From positions 1-64,000 of the forward strand of contig NZ_FTNK01000017.1 of NCBI RefSeq assembly GCF_900156375.1: a stretch of DNA of 64,000 nucleotides, written 5' to 3'. The notes under the pieces are model-generated. The model did no database searches and was not told the DNA's origin. It saw only the letters and a list, made by a program, of their open reading frames with translations. Source of the DNA: Paenibacillus macquariensis. GTDB taxonomy: Bacteria > Bacillota > Bacilli > Paenibacillales > Paenibacillaceae. A program made the translations under genes and the position numbers. Position 1 is the stretch's first letter, and every line of letters starts with the position of its first letter. Positions 52,397-60,696 of this stretch are shown here, piece after piece.

Positions 52397-52502
52397 TTGA
52401 CTCACTCTCCCATCTATATAGATTGAACTACCTTTTGCGCTCACAAGTTCAATCATTTCTAAAGAGAATCATGAATATGCGGGTTCGTTTTTCGTTGTTT
52501 CG

Positions 52503-52703
52503 TTAAACTACATCGTATCCTTGTTCTTCAATCGCTTCCTTAATCGCTTCTAGCGTCAGCTTATTCTCATCATAGGAAATCGCTACGGACTTGTCTTTCA
52601 AATCCACTTTTCCTTCTGCACCTAGAGTTTTCATAGCACCTTCAACGGAATTGACACAGTGTCCACAGGACATACCTTCTACTTTTAATGTTACGTTTGT
52701 CAT
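52503..52703 (-). CDS. copZ: Copper chaperone CopZ
   Basis: A 66-residue HMA-domain protein: TNVTLKVEGMSCGHCVNSVE carries the metal-binding MxCxxC motif, and the ferredoxin-like fold continues to EEQGYDVV. It delivers Cu(I) to the CopA ATPase and to CsoR. AAGGAG precedes the ATG run; the third codon, ATG 52703, gives the usual MTNVTLK start. It lies 78 bases downstream of copA on the same strand, so the two genes probably share the copper-controlled promoter at 55325-55354. Confidence 0.93.
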   Translation of the reverse strand: MTNVTLKVEGMSCGHCVNSVEGAMKTLGAEGKVDLKDKSVAISYDENKLTLEAIKEAIEEQGYDVV

Positions 52704-52781
52704 AATAATCATTCTCCTTTTGAACTCTCATTTTTAATATAATTGTGTTGTTATTTCATTAGCTTCTGATGGGTCTATTGA

Positions 52782-55214
52782 CTAAACCTTCATCCGCTGA
52801 AGACGAAGTGCATTCAGTACGACGGATACGGAACTGAGTGCCATAGCCGCTCCCGCAACCCAAGGTGCTAATAACCCAAGTGCTGCAATTGGAATACCTA
52901 AAGTGTTATAACCAAGTGCCCAGAATAAGTTCTGTCGGATATTAGTCATCGTCTTGCGGCTCATGTATATCGCATCAGGGATGCTGTTCAAATCGCCACG
53001 CATCAAGGTTACATCCGCCGCTTCCATCGCCACATCTGTTCCTGTTCCGATAGCCATTCCGATATCCGCCATAGCTAGTGCTGGTGCATCATTGATGCCA
53101 TCCCCAACCATTGCTACTTTCTTACCTTGCGCTTGCAGCTTCTTCACTTCCTCTGCCTTGCCTTCTGGAAGTACTTCGGCCCGAACGTGTTCAATTCCTA
53201 CTTCTTTAGCAATCGCCATGGCTGTGCGTTCGTTGTCACCTGTAATCATAATGACCTCGATGCCCATTTGTTTCAAGCGAGTAACTGCCTCTTTGGACGT
53301 TTCTTTGATCGTATCGGCAACTGCGACCAATCCAGCATACTGGCCGTCAACCGCGATCAACATCGCTGTCTTCCCATCCAACTCCATCTGCGTCATACGC
53401 TCTAAAGCGTGCTCCACTTGGACGTTGAATCTTGCCATCAGCTTGCGTGTCCCTGCTAGAACTTCTTTACCTTCAACGACTGCACGGATCCCAAACCCTG
53501 GAATGGCTTCGAATTGTTCCGTAGCAGGAACCTCAATGCCTTTGGCTACAATACCAGAAACAATCGCTTCTGCGAGTGGATGTTCTGAGTCCTTCTCAGC
53601 AGCTCCAACAAAGCGGAGGAACGTGCCTTCGTCGATATTATTTTCAACTACTACGTCTGTAAGCACTGGCTTACCGTTGGTAACTGTACCTGTTTTATCT
53701 AGAATGATTGTATTGATTTTATGTGTAGATTCCAGATGTTCCCCACCTTTAAATAATACCCCAAGTTCAGCTGCACGACCCGATCCTGCCATAATGGATG
53801 TAGGTGTTGCAAGTCCAAGCGCACATGGGCAGGCAATAACCAGAATAGCAATCGCTTTTTCCAATGCATTTGCGAAATCACCAGGTGTTACCCAGAAGAA
53901 CCACACGACGAAGGCCAAGACTGCTATCCCTACTACGATTGGGACGAATATACCAGAAATCACATCAGCTACACGTTGAATAGGAGCTTTCGAGCCTTGT
54001 GCTTCTTCTACGACTTTAATAATCTGCGCAAGCGCCGTTTCCTTACCGACCTTGGTCGCTTTTACTTTCAATCTACCGTTCTTATTAATCGTAGCGCCAA
54101 TAACGTTGTCTCCTGCCTTTTTATCGACAGGAATACTCTCACCCGTCAGCATAGACTCATCCACAGCTGAAGTTCCTTCAAGCACTTCACCATCCACCGG
54201 AATCTTCTCACCCGGTTTCACAACCACCACATCACCTGCGAGTACTTCTTCAACTGGGATCGTTATTTCCTGCCCGTCACGGATGACCAACGCTGTCTTC
54301 GCTTGCAGACCCATCAGCGTTTTGATCGCTTCAGACGTACGACCTTTGGCTAATGACTCAAACAACTTGCCGAGAATGACCAATGTAATCAACACGGCAC
54401 TTGTTTCGTAGTACATCGCTGGACCATGATGAACACTTCCGCCATTCAAAGCCCATTCAATGGTTAAGTAGAGACTATAGAAGTAGGCCGCGGACGTTCC
54501 AAGCGAGATAAGTACATCCATATTACCGCTTTTGTTACGAAGGGATTTAAATGCCCCGACGTAGAACTGCTTACCGATGTAGAATTGAACAGGTGTCGCA
54601 AGAGCTAGCTGGAACCAAGGATTCATGAATAAATCTGGCATCCAGATCCAAGATAAGAAGGAAAAGTGACTAACCATAGACCACAATAACGGAAGAGAGA
54701 GGATCGCGGAAATGACTAACTTACGCTTTTGCTCCTTGATCGCTTTCTCTCGATGTTCCGAAGGATCTCCATCTTCTTGCTTGGTAACCGCTTTGTAACC
54801 CAGCTTTTCTACTCGCTGTTGAATGTCGGTAATGGATACATCCGACTTGTTGTATTCCACTCGGGCTGTCTCCATCGCGAAGTTAACGACGGCGTTTGTG
54901 ACACCAGGTGTTTTGTTCAGTACTTTTTCAATCTTAACCGCACAAGCGGCGCAGAACATACCTACGAGATCTAAATCAACGACTTCTTTCGCCACACCGT
55001 AACCGAGCTTCTGAACATTCTGTTCCATTTGCGTAACATTGATCTTACTTGGATCGTATGTTACGGTTGCGCGTTCCATTGCAAAGTTCACATTTGCTTC
55101 TGTTACGCCATCCAATTTATTCAGACCCTTTTCGATTCGATTAGCACAAGCAGCACACGTCATGCCTGTAATATCTAAAGATGTTTGCTCTGTTTTCAAC
55201 TGGGCTGTTTCCAT
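52782..55214 (-). CDS. copA: Copper-exporting P1B-type ATPase CopA
   Basis: The protein has 810 residues. Two N-terminal HMA domains have GMTCAACANRIE and GMFCAACAVKIE. Eight transmembrane helices follow, with the metal-site CPC in IACPCALGLATPT. Actuator LTGES, phosphorylation DKTGTVTNG, SEHPLAEAI and MVGDGINDAPALAMADIG complete a functional Cu(I) ATPase; the late-membrane YN...MALSS pattern fits the P1B-1 group. GAGGTG before ATG 55214 sets the start. It expels cytoplasmic copper, receives it from CopZ, and has its own promoter with a putative CsoR site. Confidence 0.95.
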   Translation of the reverse strand: METAQLKTEQTSLDITGMTCAACANRIEKGLNKLDGVTEANVNFAMERATVTYDPSKINVTQMEQNVQKLGYGVAKEVVDLDLVGMFCAACAVKIEKVLNKTPGVTNAVVNFAMETARVEYNKSDVSITDIQQRVEKLGYKAVTKQEDGDPSEHREKAIKEQKRKLVISAILSLPLLWSMVSHFSFLSWIWMPDLFMNPWFQLALATPVQFYIGKQFYVGAFKSLRNKSGNMDVLISLGTSAAYFYSLYLTIEWALNGGSVHHGPAMYYETSAVLITLVILGKLFESLAKGRTSEAIKTLMGLQAKTALVIRDGQEITIPVEEVLAGDVVVVKPGEKIPVDGEVLEGTSAVDESMLTGESIPVDKKAGDNVIGATINKNGRLKVKATKVGKETALAQIIKVVEEAQGSKAPIQRVADVISGIFVPIVVGIAVLAFVVWFFWVTPGDFANALEKAIAILVIACPCALGLATPTSIMAGSGRAAELGVLFKGGEHLESTHKINTIILDKTGTVTNGKPVLTDVVVENNIDEGTFLRFVGAAEKDSEHPLAEAIVSGIVAKGIEVPATEQFEAIPGFGIRAVVEGKEVLAGTRKLMARFNVQVEHALERMTQMELDGKTAMLIAVDGQYAGLVAVADTIKETSKEAVTRLKQMGIEVIMITGDNERTAMAIAKEVGIEHVRAEVLPEGKAEEVKKLQAQGKKVAMVGDGINDAPALAMADIGMAIGTGTDVAMEAADVTLMRGDLNSIPDAIYMSRKTMTNIRQNLFWALGYNTLGIPIAALGLLAPWVAGAAMALSSVSVVLNALRLQRMKV

Positions 55215-55324
55215 GATGCACACCTCATTTTCTATATCGAATATGATCGATTAATCTATAGCCGATTGCCATTATCGACGTATTCAGGTCATACATAAAG
55301 TCGTTTGTTTAACTTCTTGATATT

Positions 55325-55354
55325 AGTATACCCCCCTACCCTATAATGTGTCAA
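55325..55354 (-). promoter_or_regulatory. copA promoter with putative CsoR operator
   Basis: On the minus strand TTGACA (55354-55349), an 18-base spacer and TATACT (55330-55325) form a strong promoter. The spacer holds TATAGGGTAGGGGG, the complement of CCCCCTACCCTATA at 55332-55345. The same 14 bases occur in the csoR promoter, so CsoR binding here would block RNA polymerase until copper is present. Confidence 0.75.
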
Positions 55355-55404
55355 CACTTAGATGTATTATTTCCTCGATTACCGTATTAAATTCCAAACA
55401 AAAA

Positions 55405-55424
55405 AAGGATTCTTTCGAATCCTT
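55405..55424 (-). terminator. Intrinsic terminator of csoR
   Basis: AAGGATTC and GAATCCTT pair around a 4-base loop; on the minus strand a run of at least six T follows. It separates csoR from copA. Confidence 0.88.
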
Positions 55425-55434
55425 CATTCATCAC

Positions 55435-55764
55435 TTATTTCATTAGTTTATTAATCGTCTTCAACAGTTCATCGATCACTTCATCGTCGCCTTCTTGGAT
55501 ACGATCCATGACACAGCTCTTCATATGGTGTTCAAGAAGTAGCTTTCCTACACCATTTAAGGCCGACTGGACCGAAGAAATCTGATTCAGAACGTCATCG
55601 CAATAGGTATCCTTTTCGATTAATCCCTTAACGCCACGAATTTGACCTTCAATCCGGTTAAGTCTGCTAATGATATTACTTTTTGTTTTATCGGAATGGT
55701 GACTCTTTCTCCCATCGGTGCCGCATGACTCATGTGACGTAGACTCGTGAATTTGTTCCTCCAT
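55435..55764 (-). CDS. csoR: Copper-sensing repressor CsoR
   Basis: This 109-residue protein is of the CsoR/RcnR all-helical family: NIISRLNRIEGQIRGVKGLI, then the Cys of DTYCDDVLNQI, and the His and Cys of LLEHHMKSCVM, giving the Cys-His-Cys Cu(I) site. An unusual N-terminal His/Ser-rich extension (HESTSHESCGTDGRKSHHSD) precedes the core. AAGGAG before ATG 55764 sets the start. It has its own promoter and terminator, and it should repress copA-copZ and itself without copper. The N-terminal extension might bind metal too. Confidence 0.92.
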   Translation of the reverse strand: MEEQIHESTSHESCGTDGRKSHHSDKTKSNIISRLNRIEGQIRGVKGLIEKDTYCDDVLNQISSVQSALNGVGKLLLEHHMKSCVMDRIQEGDDEVIDELLKTINKLMK

Positions 55765-55792
55765 ACGGATCACTCCTTCTCTTCTTATATCC

Positions 55793-55822
55793 ATTGTAAC
55801 AATAGCCCCCTACCCTATACAA
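55793..55822 (-). promoter_or_regulatory. csoR promoter with putative CsoR operator
   Basis: On the minus strand TTGTAT (55822-55817), an 18-base spacer and TACAAT (55798-55793) precede csoR. CCCCCTACCCTATA on the plus strand at 55806-55819 is identical to the copA promoter motif, so autoregulation is likely. Confidence 0.65.
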
Positions 55823-56034
55823 CTCCAGTTAGGTAATTTACTTATCACTGTTTATGCATATGCAAGAAAAAAGAGTAGATACTGTTATCCGATACTAACT
55901 TTTTAGCGAATCACGATTTCTACAATATTGTTATTCTTATCTACCTGTCCCTTCAAAATACCTACAAGTAGAATAATCCACACCGGGGAGTTTCCAATCG
56001 CAAATGGACACCATTACTCTCCCGAATGTCTACT

Positions 56035-56658
56035 TCATTCAGCAACAAATTCTAGCACTTCATTAGGATTATTGAATAAATGTTTAGCATCGATTCCATG
56101 ATCTTTCTTTGCACCCCATACGGCTAATCCAAACGATACACCGGCATCTCTAGCACACTGATAATCATATGTCGTATCTCCGATATAAATGGAACTCCTT
56201 GGGTCTGCGCCCGAGATCTCTAGAAACTTCTGAATCGGTTCAGGATTTGGTTTATGTAGTAAAGTATCATCTGCACACACGACAAAAGATAGATATTTCA
56301 TCAAGCCAAAAGGCACGAAGTCATCTTCTAATTCAATCTTAGTCTTAGAGGTTACAATTCCGACTTGAATATTTCGTTCATGAAGTGTGCTTAGCAATTC
56401 TCTAATTCCTGAAAAGACACTTATGGAGTCCACGAACTCCTTCATGTACACATTCCAAAGGATGTCTCCTTTTTCAGTATCTTCAATTCCTAATAAAGGT
56501 AGTGAACTAGAACCTGGAATTCCCCATACAAATTCTAATTCCTCTACATCCTTTGTTATGTTGTATTCTATCGCTAGCATTTTCTGAAGTGATTTGAGTA
56601 CCGCTTTCTCTGTGTCTATTAATGTTCCATCAACATCCAAAATAATCGTATTATACAT
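56035..56658 (-). CDS. HAD-family hydrolase (phosphoglycolate-phosphatase-like)
   Basis: This 207-residue HAD-IA protein has TIILDVDGTLIDTEK near residue 4, a helical cap (VLKSLQKMLAIEYN), VGIVTSKTKIEL (motif II), KPNPEPIQKFLE with the Lys, and IYIGDTTYDYQCARDAG (motif IV). AAGGAG before ATG 56658 is preferred over upstream codons. It is the last of a minus-strand run that also contains a small membrane protein and a P-loop kinase. No substrate is indicated; phosphatase activity on sugar phosphates or phosphoglycolate is usual. Confidence 0.85.
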   Translation of the reverse strand: MYNTIILDVDGTLIDTEKAVLKSLQKMLAIEYNITKDVEELEFVWGIPGSSSLPLLGIEDTEKGDILWNVYMKEFVDSISVFSGIRELLSTLHERNIQVGIVTSKTKIELEDDFVPFGLMKYLSFVVCADDTLLHKPNPEPIQKFLEISGADPRSSIYIGDTTYDYQCARDAGVSFGLAVWGAKKDHGIDAKHLFNNPNEVLEFVAE

Positions 56659-56709
56659 ATAAACCCTCTCCTTATGACTTAGTTTATATACCAAATTATA
56701 ATGTTCTTT

Positions 56710-56898
56710 TTAAGAGAACCAATTTAACTCCGGAGCATTTTTAAAATTCATACCATAAATCCCTACTACGAAATATACAAGAACACATATAAGAATAATA
56801 ACAGCAAACCTTATATAATAATTTCTACTACTTCTTGCTTTCATTTCTAGTACCATTAATCTATCTTTAATTTCTTCAATTTCCTTTTCAGTATCCAT
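56710..56898 (-). CDS. Small single-pass membrane protein, hypothetical
   Basis: 62 residues. A charged helix (TEKEIEEIKDRLMVLEMKAR) is followed by one transmembrane segment (FAVIILICVLVYFVVGIYGM) and a short tail, FKNAPELNWFS. AAAGAGGT lies nine bases before ATG 56898. It sits between the HAD gene and the P-loop kinase gene, about 50 and 35 bases away, so they may form one transcript. No known family recognised. Confidence 0.68.
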   Translation of the reverse strand: MDTEKEIEEIKDRLMVLEMKARSSRNYYIRFAVIILICVLVYFVVGIYGMNFKNAPELNWFS

Positions 56899-56931
56899 AA
56901 CGAGACTACCTCTTTTCAAATATTATGATCA

Positions 56932-57459
56932 TTAGCAGACAATTGAAATAATTTCTTCTGCACTCTCATGAGGAGTCTTATCTTTGGTATAAATAATATG
57001 TTTAGCCAGTATGTAATTAGATTCATGCTCTACAAAATGAGTGTTGATGTCGAGGCTTTCTCTTTCATTTAGAATTCTTAGTGACTCAGCCTGATCTTGA
57101 GAAGGTAAAATTAAGAATATGTTCTTCTCATCATGTAATACATTCTCTACGATCGAGAATAGTCTTGGATCTTTATATACAGAATGTCCACCACCGAAAT
57201 CAATGACATGATCTTTGTATTCTTGAAAAATCCTTACAACAGCATGCGCCTCGAATGGTTTCCAATACTTATATACACCATCAAAACCAAAGTTACTTCT
57301 AATGACTCCTTCTTTATCCTTGCTATATCCAAGTTCCTCATAAAATTTCCATCGCACATCATCCACACAACATCGAGGATATTCTAGTCTTGTGGATATG
57401 ATATCTGCTAACGTTGATTTACCTGTTCCAATTGGGCCGATTAGAATTATATTGGACAT
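56932..57459 (-). CDS. P-loop kinase of the shikimate/adenylate-kinase type
   Basis: This 175-residue protein opens with NIILIGPIGTGKSTLADIIS, a Walker A loop, and has CVDDVRWKFYEELGYSKDKE after it, as in shikimate-kinase-fold enzymes. IDFGGGHSVYKD provides a substrate loop, and IFLILPSQDQAESLRILNER is the lid/adenine region. GGGAG before ATG is good. The fold phosphorylates small molecules, nucleotides or sugars; nothing in the neighbourhood identifies which one. Its position in a run of HAD phosphatases is suggestive of antagonistic kinase/phosphatase chemistry, but that is only context. Confidence 0.75.
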   Translation of the reverse strand: MSNIILIGPIGTGKSTLADIISTRLEYPRCCVDDVRWKFYEELGYSKDKEGVIRSNFGFDGVYKYWKPFEAHAVVRIFQEYKDHVIDFGGGHSVYKDPRLFSIVENVLHDEKNIFLILPSQDQAESLRILNERESLDINTHFVEHESNYILAKHIIYTKDKTPHESAEEIISIVC

Positions 57460-57531
57460 GATTATCTCTCCCTTTTTTCAAATCCGAGAAATTCTAAGGT
57501 GCTCATCCGCTCACCAGATACATAATATCCT

Positions 57532-58119
57532 TCAATTGGAATACAACATTTGTTTTACTTGTTCCAGCCACTTACCCTCTATATCTGCGGTTAACGTATT
57601 CCAAGAGAGTTCCTTCGCAGGTTTCATATTCTTGTCCTGATCATCTATGTACATCACCTGTAACATAGGGTCCAATTTAGCATTAACGATTGTATAAATT
57701 TCAGGACGTGGTTTACACAATCCAACTGAACTTGATATTGTAATGCTCTTTAAATATGGCCATATTGGTTCTAACAAAGGCTCCAACCATTCTTGGCGAT
57801 GATTACTAAGGAGATGAATGTCGGCTACTTCACTCCAACCAGGAATATAATCAAATGCTGGTAAGGTCCTCAGGTGTTTATACAACATGGATTGGGCTTC
57901 ATGGGTTTCAATCGATGGACATTGTCTAATTATCCATTCCCAAAACTCTTCCTCACTTATCTTTCCCGTCCACAGTAACTCGCGTATTTCATGCTTAAAT
58001 TGATTATGTAAGAACTCATAAGAAACGCCCGATAATGCAGACATCTCCACCCAATATGTTGGCGAAAGATTGGTTACGATGACTCCTGCAACATCCAGAA
58101 CTAATTGATATTTAATCAT
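57532..58119 (-). CDS. HAD-family hydrolase (YihX-like)
   Basis: 195 residues. Motif I is LVLDVAGVIVTNLSPTYW, where the usual second Asp is Ala; close relatives (YihX group, DLGxV) also lack it and hydrolyse sugar phosphates. A helical cap follows with LLWTGKISEEEFWEWI, then IHLLSNHRQEWLEPL (motif II), GLCKPRPEIYTIV with Lys, and VMYIDDQDKNMKPAKEL (motif IV). It overlaps the next gene by four bases (ATGA), so the two HAD genes are translationally coupled. Catalysis with the altered motif is unproven. Confidence 0.8.
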   Translation of the reverse strand: MIKYQLVLDVAGVIVTNLSPTYWVEMSALSGVSYEFLHNQFKHEIRELLWTGKISEEEFWEWIIRQCPSIETHEAQSMLYKHLRTLPAFDYIPGWSEVADIHLLSNHRQEWLEPLLEPIWPYLKSITISSSVGLCKPRPEIYTIVNAKLDPMLQVMYIDDQDKNMKPAKELSWNTLTADIEGKWLEQVKQMLYSN

Positions 58120-58787
58120 ATTTCTTGAGTTCCTAGGCCCGCAACAATATCTCTTATCTCACTTAACTCTTTAATCGTCCATGTATAATCCACAGGTGGA
58201 TTATACATTTCATCTTTTTTCCAAATTGATCTCATACCCACATCAAGACTGGCTTCAATATCATTATTTGGGTGATCACCTACATATATGGACTCTTCCG
58301 GCTTCACGCCAAGCTCATTCACAGCCCTTAAGAATATTTCTGGATCCGGCTTTCTTATTCCTTCACGTTCTGATATCAGAATCACTTCAAAATAATGACT
58401 GATGTTAAAGGCTTGTATATTGTTATCCTGAAATTGCTCATACCCATTTGTGATCATACCCAATTTCAAATTCTTTTCTTGTAAAAAATCTAGCATTTCA
58501 ACCATCCCAGCAAATCCAACACAATGCTTCTGAAAGCCTTCAACATAATCATCCAATAGGTCTTGCCAATCTAGCTTGACCTCAAATTCATGAATTAGAG
58601 ATTGATAGACACGATCTTTCCACACGTAACCTCTCTGATCCAGATCAATAAATCGTTGAACCCACACGTCTTTCTCCACATGATGAAATGCATCGTAACG
58701 ATCATATTGATGTTCAACGAAATTTTTTAATGAAAGATCGCGATCGAGTAAGGTACCATCTAGATCAAATATGATCGCTTGTAGCAT
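58116..58787 (-). CDS. HAD-family hydrolase (YjjG/GS1-like)
   Basis: This 223-residue HAD-IA enzyme has AIIFDLDGTLLDRDLSLKNF at the start, a four-helix cap, GMITNGYEQFQDNNI (motif II), REGIRKPDPEIFLRA and SIYVGDHPNNDIEASLDVGM (motif IV); all catalytic residues are present. AAAGGG eight bases before ATG 58787 sets the start. It overlaps the YihX-like gene downstream. Close homologues are nucleotide or sugar-phosphate phosphatases; the target here is unknown. Confidence 0.88.
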   Translation of the reverse strand: MLQAIIFDLDGTLLDRDLSLKNFVEHQYDRYDAFHHVEKDVWVQRFIDLDQRGYVWKDRVYQSLIHEFEVKLDWQDLLDDYVEGFQKHCVGFAGMVEMLDFLQEKNLKLGMITNGYEQFQDNNIQAFNISHYFEVILISEREGIRKPDPEIFLRAVNELGVKPEESIYVGDHPNNDIEASLDVGMRSIWKKDEMYNPPVDYTWTIKELSEIRDIVAGLGTQEI

Positions 58788-58922
58788 GTTTCTCACCCTT
58801 TCATGTATGCATTTGTAATAACAATGTCTGATTAAGTGAGCCCGTACATACGGATACGATGTTTTTAACTTTATCGGTTTGTAGGAACCATGTTATAAAT
58901 TCAACCGATAGATAAATCAATA

Positions 58923-59054
58923 CTATTCTGGATTCGTAGGCGTCGGAACAGCTGGATTATTATCCCCACCCATTCTCCTTCTAGATGTCTCTCTTGTTCC
59001 AACTGCCGGTACATGCATTTCAGCTGCAAATCTACCTGGAATCACTTTCGCCAT
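58923..59054 (-). CDS. Small basic, Pro-rich protein (43 residues), hypothetical
   Basis: A short open frame from ATG 59054 to TAG 58923-58925, with GGTGA five bases before the start. It begins MAKVIPGRFAAEMHVPAVGT, continues RETSRRRMGG and ends NNPAVPTPTNPE. Composition is protein-like (no rare-codon bias seen) and it fills part of an otherwise gene-free 489-base stretch. No family recognised. The rest of 58788-59276 holds only a hairpin at 59096-59147. Confidence 0.45.
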   Translation of the reverse strand: MAKVIPGRFAAEMHVPAVGTRETSRRRMGGDNNPAVPTPTNPE

Positions 59055-59095
59055 AGAAGTCACCGCTTTTATGATTCCATCTAACTCCCCCTATA

Positions 59096-59147
59096 CAACA
59101 TGACCCGACCACAGATAGTTCCTATCTTAGACCGGATCATGTGTTGT
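59096..59147. terminator. Large imperfect hairpin
   Basis: CAACATGA and TCATGTGTTG with CCG/CGG pairing enclose about 25 bases, followed by TTT. It lies downstream of pgsA on the minus strand, about 130 bases from its stop, and upstream of the small gene at 58923. Confidence 0.45.
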
Positions 59148-59276
59148 TTGACTATTTCATGAGAGTACTTTAGACATTCGGACAACCAGAAAACAATAAA
59201 AGTAGCGAAAACGCTTTGTTATAAGAATATTTTCTTCCTGATTTATGACCCAATAACTTAATAAGCCTCAAAGTAG

Positions 59277-59870
59277 TCATTTCATACTACCTAACCTAAG
59301 TGTTTTGAAATTCCTTATTATATAGTTGAATCCAGAGAACACGGTCAGACCAACAGCTATAAGCATAAGAAAATAATCAATTTTAATGCTAGTTAGCAAA
59401 TCAAAAGGATAGTTATCTAATAAAATAGCTGCAATAGCAACCACTTGCATAACCATTTTTATTTTACCAAAGTGATCTGCCGCTAGGGCGATTCCTTGTT
59501 CGGATGCTATCATTCTTAGACTTGTAATGATGAACTCTCGACCGATGATAATAACCGCCATCCAAGAAGGAATCATTCCAGACTGGACCATCATAATTAA
59601 GGCAACCGATATCAATAACTTATCCGCTAATGGATCTAGCAATTTCCCCAAGTTAGTGATTTGATTGTACTTTCTTGCAATATAACCATCTAACTTGTCT
59701 GTTCCCGAAGCTACGATAAATACTACAATAGCAATGTTAATTCCGTATTGATTCATAAAGCTAAAGAAAGGACTCTCATCAGCCAGCCACTGGGGATATT
59801 GTGAAAAAGACAAAATAAATAAGGGTATTAAGCAAATCCGTGCAACGGTAATTTTATTCGCGAGATTCAT
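59277..59870 (-). CDS. pgsA: CDP-diacylglycerol--glycerol-3-phosphate 3-phosphatidyltransferase
   Basis: The protein has 197 residues. The CDP-alcohol phosphatidyltransferase signature starts SGTDKLDGYIARKYN and ends LGKLLDPLADKLLI (DG-AR-G-D-D pattern) near residue 65, with five to six transmembrane helices. NLANKITVARICLIPLFI at the N-terminus is typical of PgsA. It makes phosphatidylglycerol phosphate, the precursor of phosphatidylglycerol and cardiolipin. GGGGAG before ATG 59870 rules out a longer start. The position away from the usual cinA/recA surroundings suggests an extra paralogue. Confidence 0.85.
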   Translation of the reverse strand: MNLANKITVARICLIPLFILSFSQYPQWLADESPFFSFMNQYGINIAIVVFIVASGTDKLDGYIARKYNQITNLGKLLDPLADKLLISVALIMMVQSGMIPSWMAVIIIGREFIITSLRMIASEQGIALAADHFGKIKMVMQVVAIAAILLDNYPFDLLTSIKIDYFLMLIAVGLTVFSGFNYIIRNFKTLRLGSMK

Positions 59871-59956
59871 CCTAGCTCCCCTTTCACTCCCCAAGAATAC
59901 ATAATGTTCTCGTCGCAAATATCCGAGAATTGCTTACTGTTTAGATATACCTGGCA

Positions 59957-60670
59957 TCACTTCAAATTCTTAATATGTTCTGACTCATAAGATCCATCTT
60001 TATATATCAGACAATTCAACTGCAATCCATAAGCACATCCACCGTCTATCCCAATCTTATCTTGATTGAACCAGATGTCTGCAGATTGCTGAAGTTCAAT
60101 CGTTCTGGTGTGTCCAAATATAACCGTCTTATCCGCAATTGACTTCGAGCGGTGGAATTCCGACTTAATATACATGAAATCATGCGTTGGCTGCTCTTTC
60201 CAATTCTTATATTGAGGATTTAGACCCGCGTGTACATATATATGCTCTTTATCCTCATGATATAAGGGTAACGATTCTAAAAAATCAATATGTGCAATAA
60301 AGTGGCTCCTGATGTAATCTATAGCTTCTTGAAATTGAGTATCATCCACTGAATCATTAATGAAATCACAATAGCTTTGAAGGGTTTGTAAGCCCCCATG
60401 TTCTAGAAACTTCGACTTTACCACCGAGTTATCAGTTCTTATTAGATCAACCAATCTCTGATCATGGTTACCACGTAAGGCAATCACATGATGGTTCTCC
60501 ACCAAGTCTATGACTCTATCAACAGTTTCCCTGCTCTTGGGTCCTCTATCCACATAATCACCTAATACAATCAATTGATCCTTAGATGAGTGGTAATTTA
60601 GAACTTCCAACAATTCATTAAATGAATCACAACATCCATGAATATCACTGATCATTAGAACTCTTGTCAT
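59957..60670 (-). CDS. PPP-family metallophosphatase (PrpE/ApaH-like)
   Basis: This 237-residue protein has the PPP signatures MISDIHGCCDSFNELL, LGDYVDRGPKSRETV and ALRGNHDQRLVDL, with further His ligands in IAHIDFL and VIFGHTRTIEL. The class includes bacterial Ser/Thr phosphatases and diadenosine tetraphosphatases; no feature distinguishes them here. AGGAGG before ATG fixes the start. Upstream on the same strand lie two overlapping GNAT genes, which may form one transcript. Confidence 0.85.
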   Translation of the reverse strand: MTRVLMISDIHGCCDSFNELLEVLNYHSSKDQLIVLGDYVDRGPKSRETVDRVIDLVENHHVIALRGNHDQRLVDLIRTDNSVVKSKFLEHGGLQTLQSYCDFINDSVDDTQFQEAIDYIRSHFIAHIDFLESLPLYHEDKEHIYVHAGLNPQYKNWKEQPTHDFMYIKSEFHRSKSIADKTVIFGHTRTIELQQSADIWFNQDKIGIDGGCAYGLQLNCLIYKDGSYESEHIKNLK

Positions 60671-60696
60671 CGTTACCTCCTATATACAATAGAGAA

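Noticed and set aside
52954..53979. A 341-codon open frame on the plus strand
   Set aside because: It lies wholly antisense to copA, has no ribosome binding site, and its composition (Ser/Thr/Pro/Ile-rich) is what the reverse of an ATPase gene gives.
55830..56030. A hydrophobic minus-strand frame (VWIILLVGILKGQVDKNNN) upstream of csoR
   Set aside because: It has no start codon with a ribosome site and a stop lies a few codons upstream. It may be a gene relic, but there is too little to annotate.
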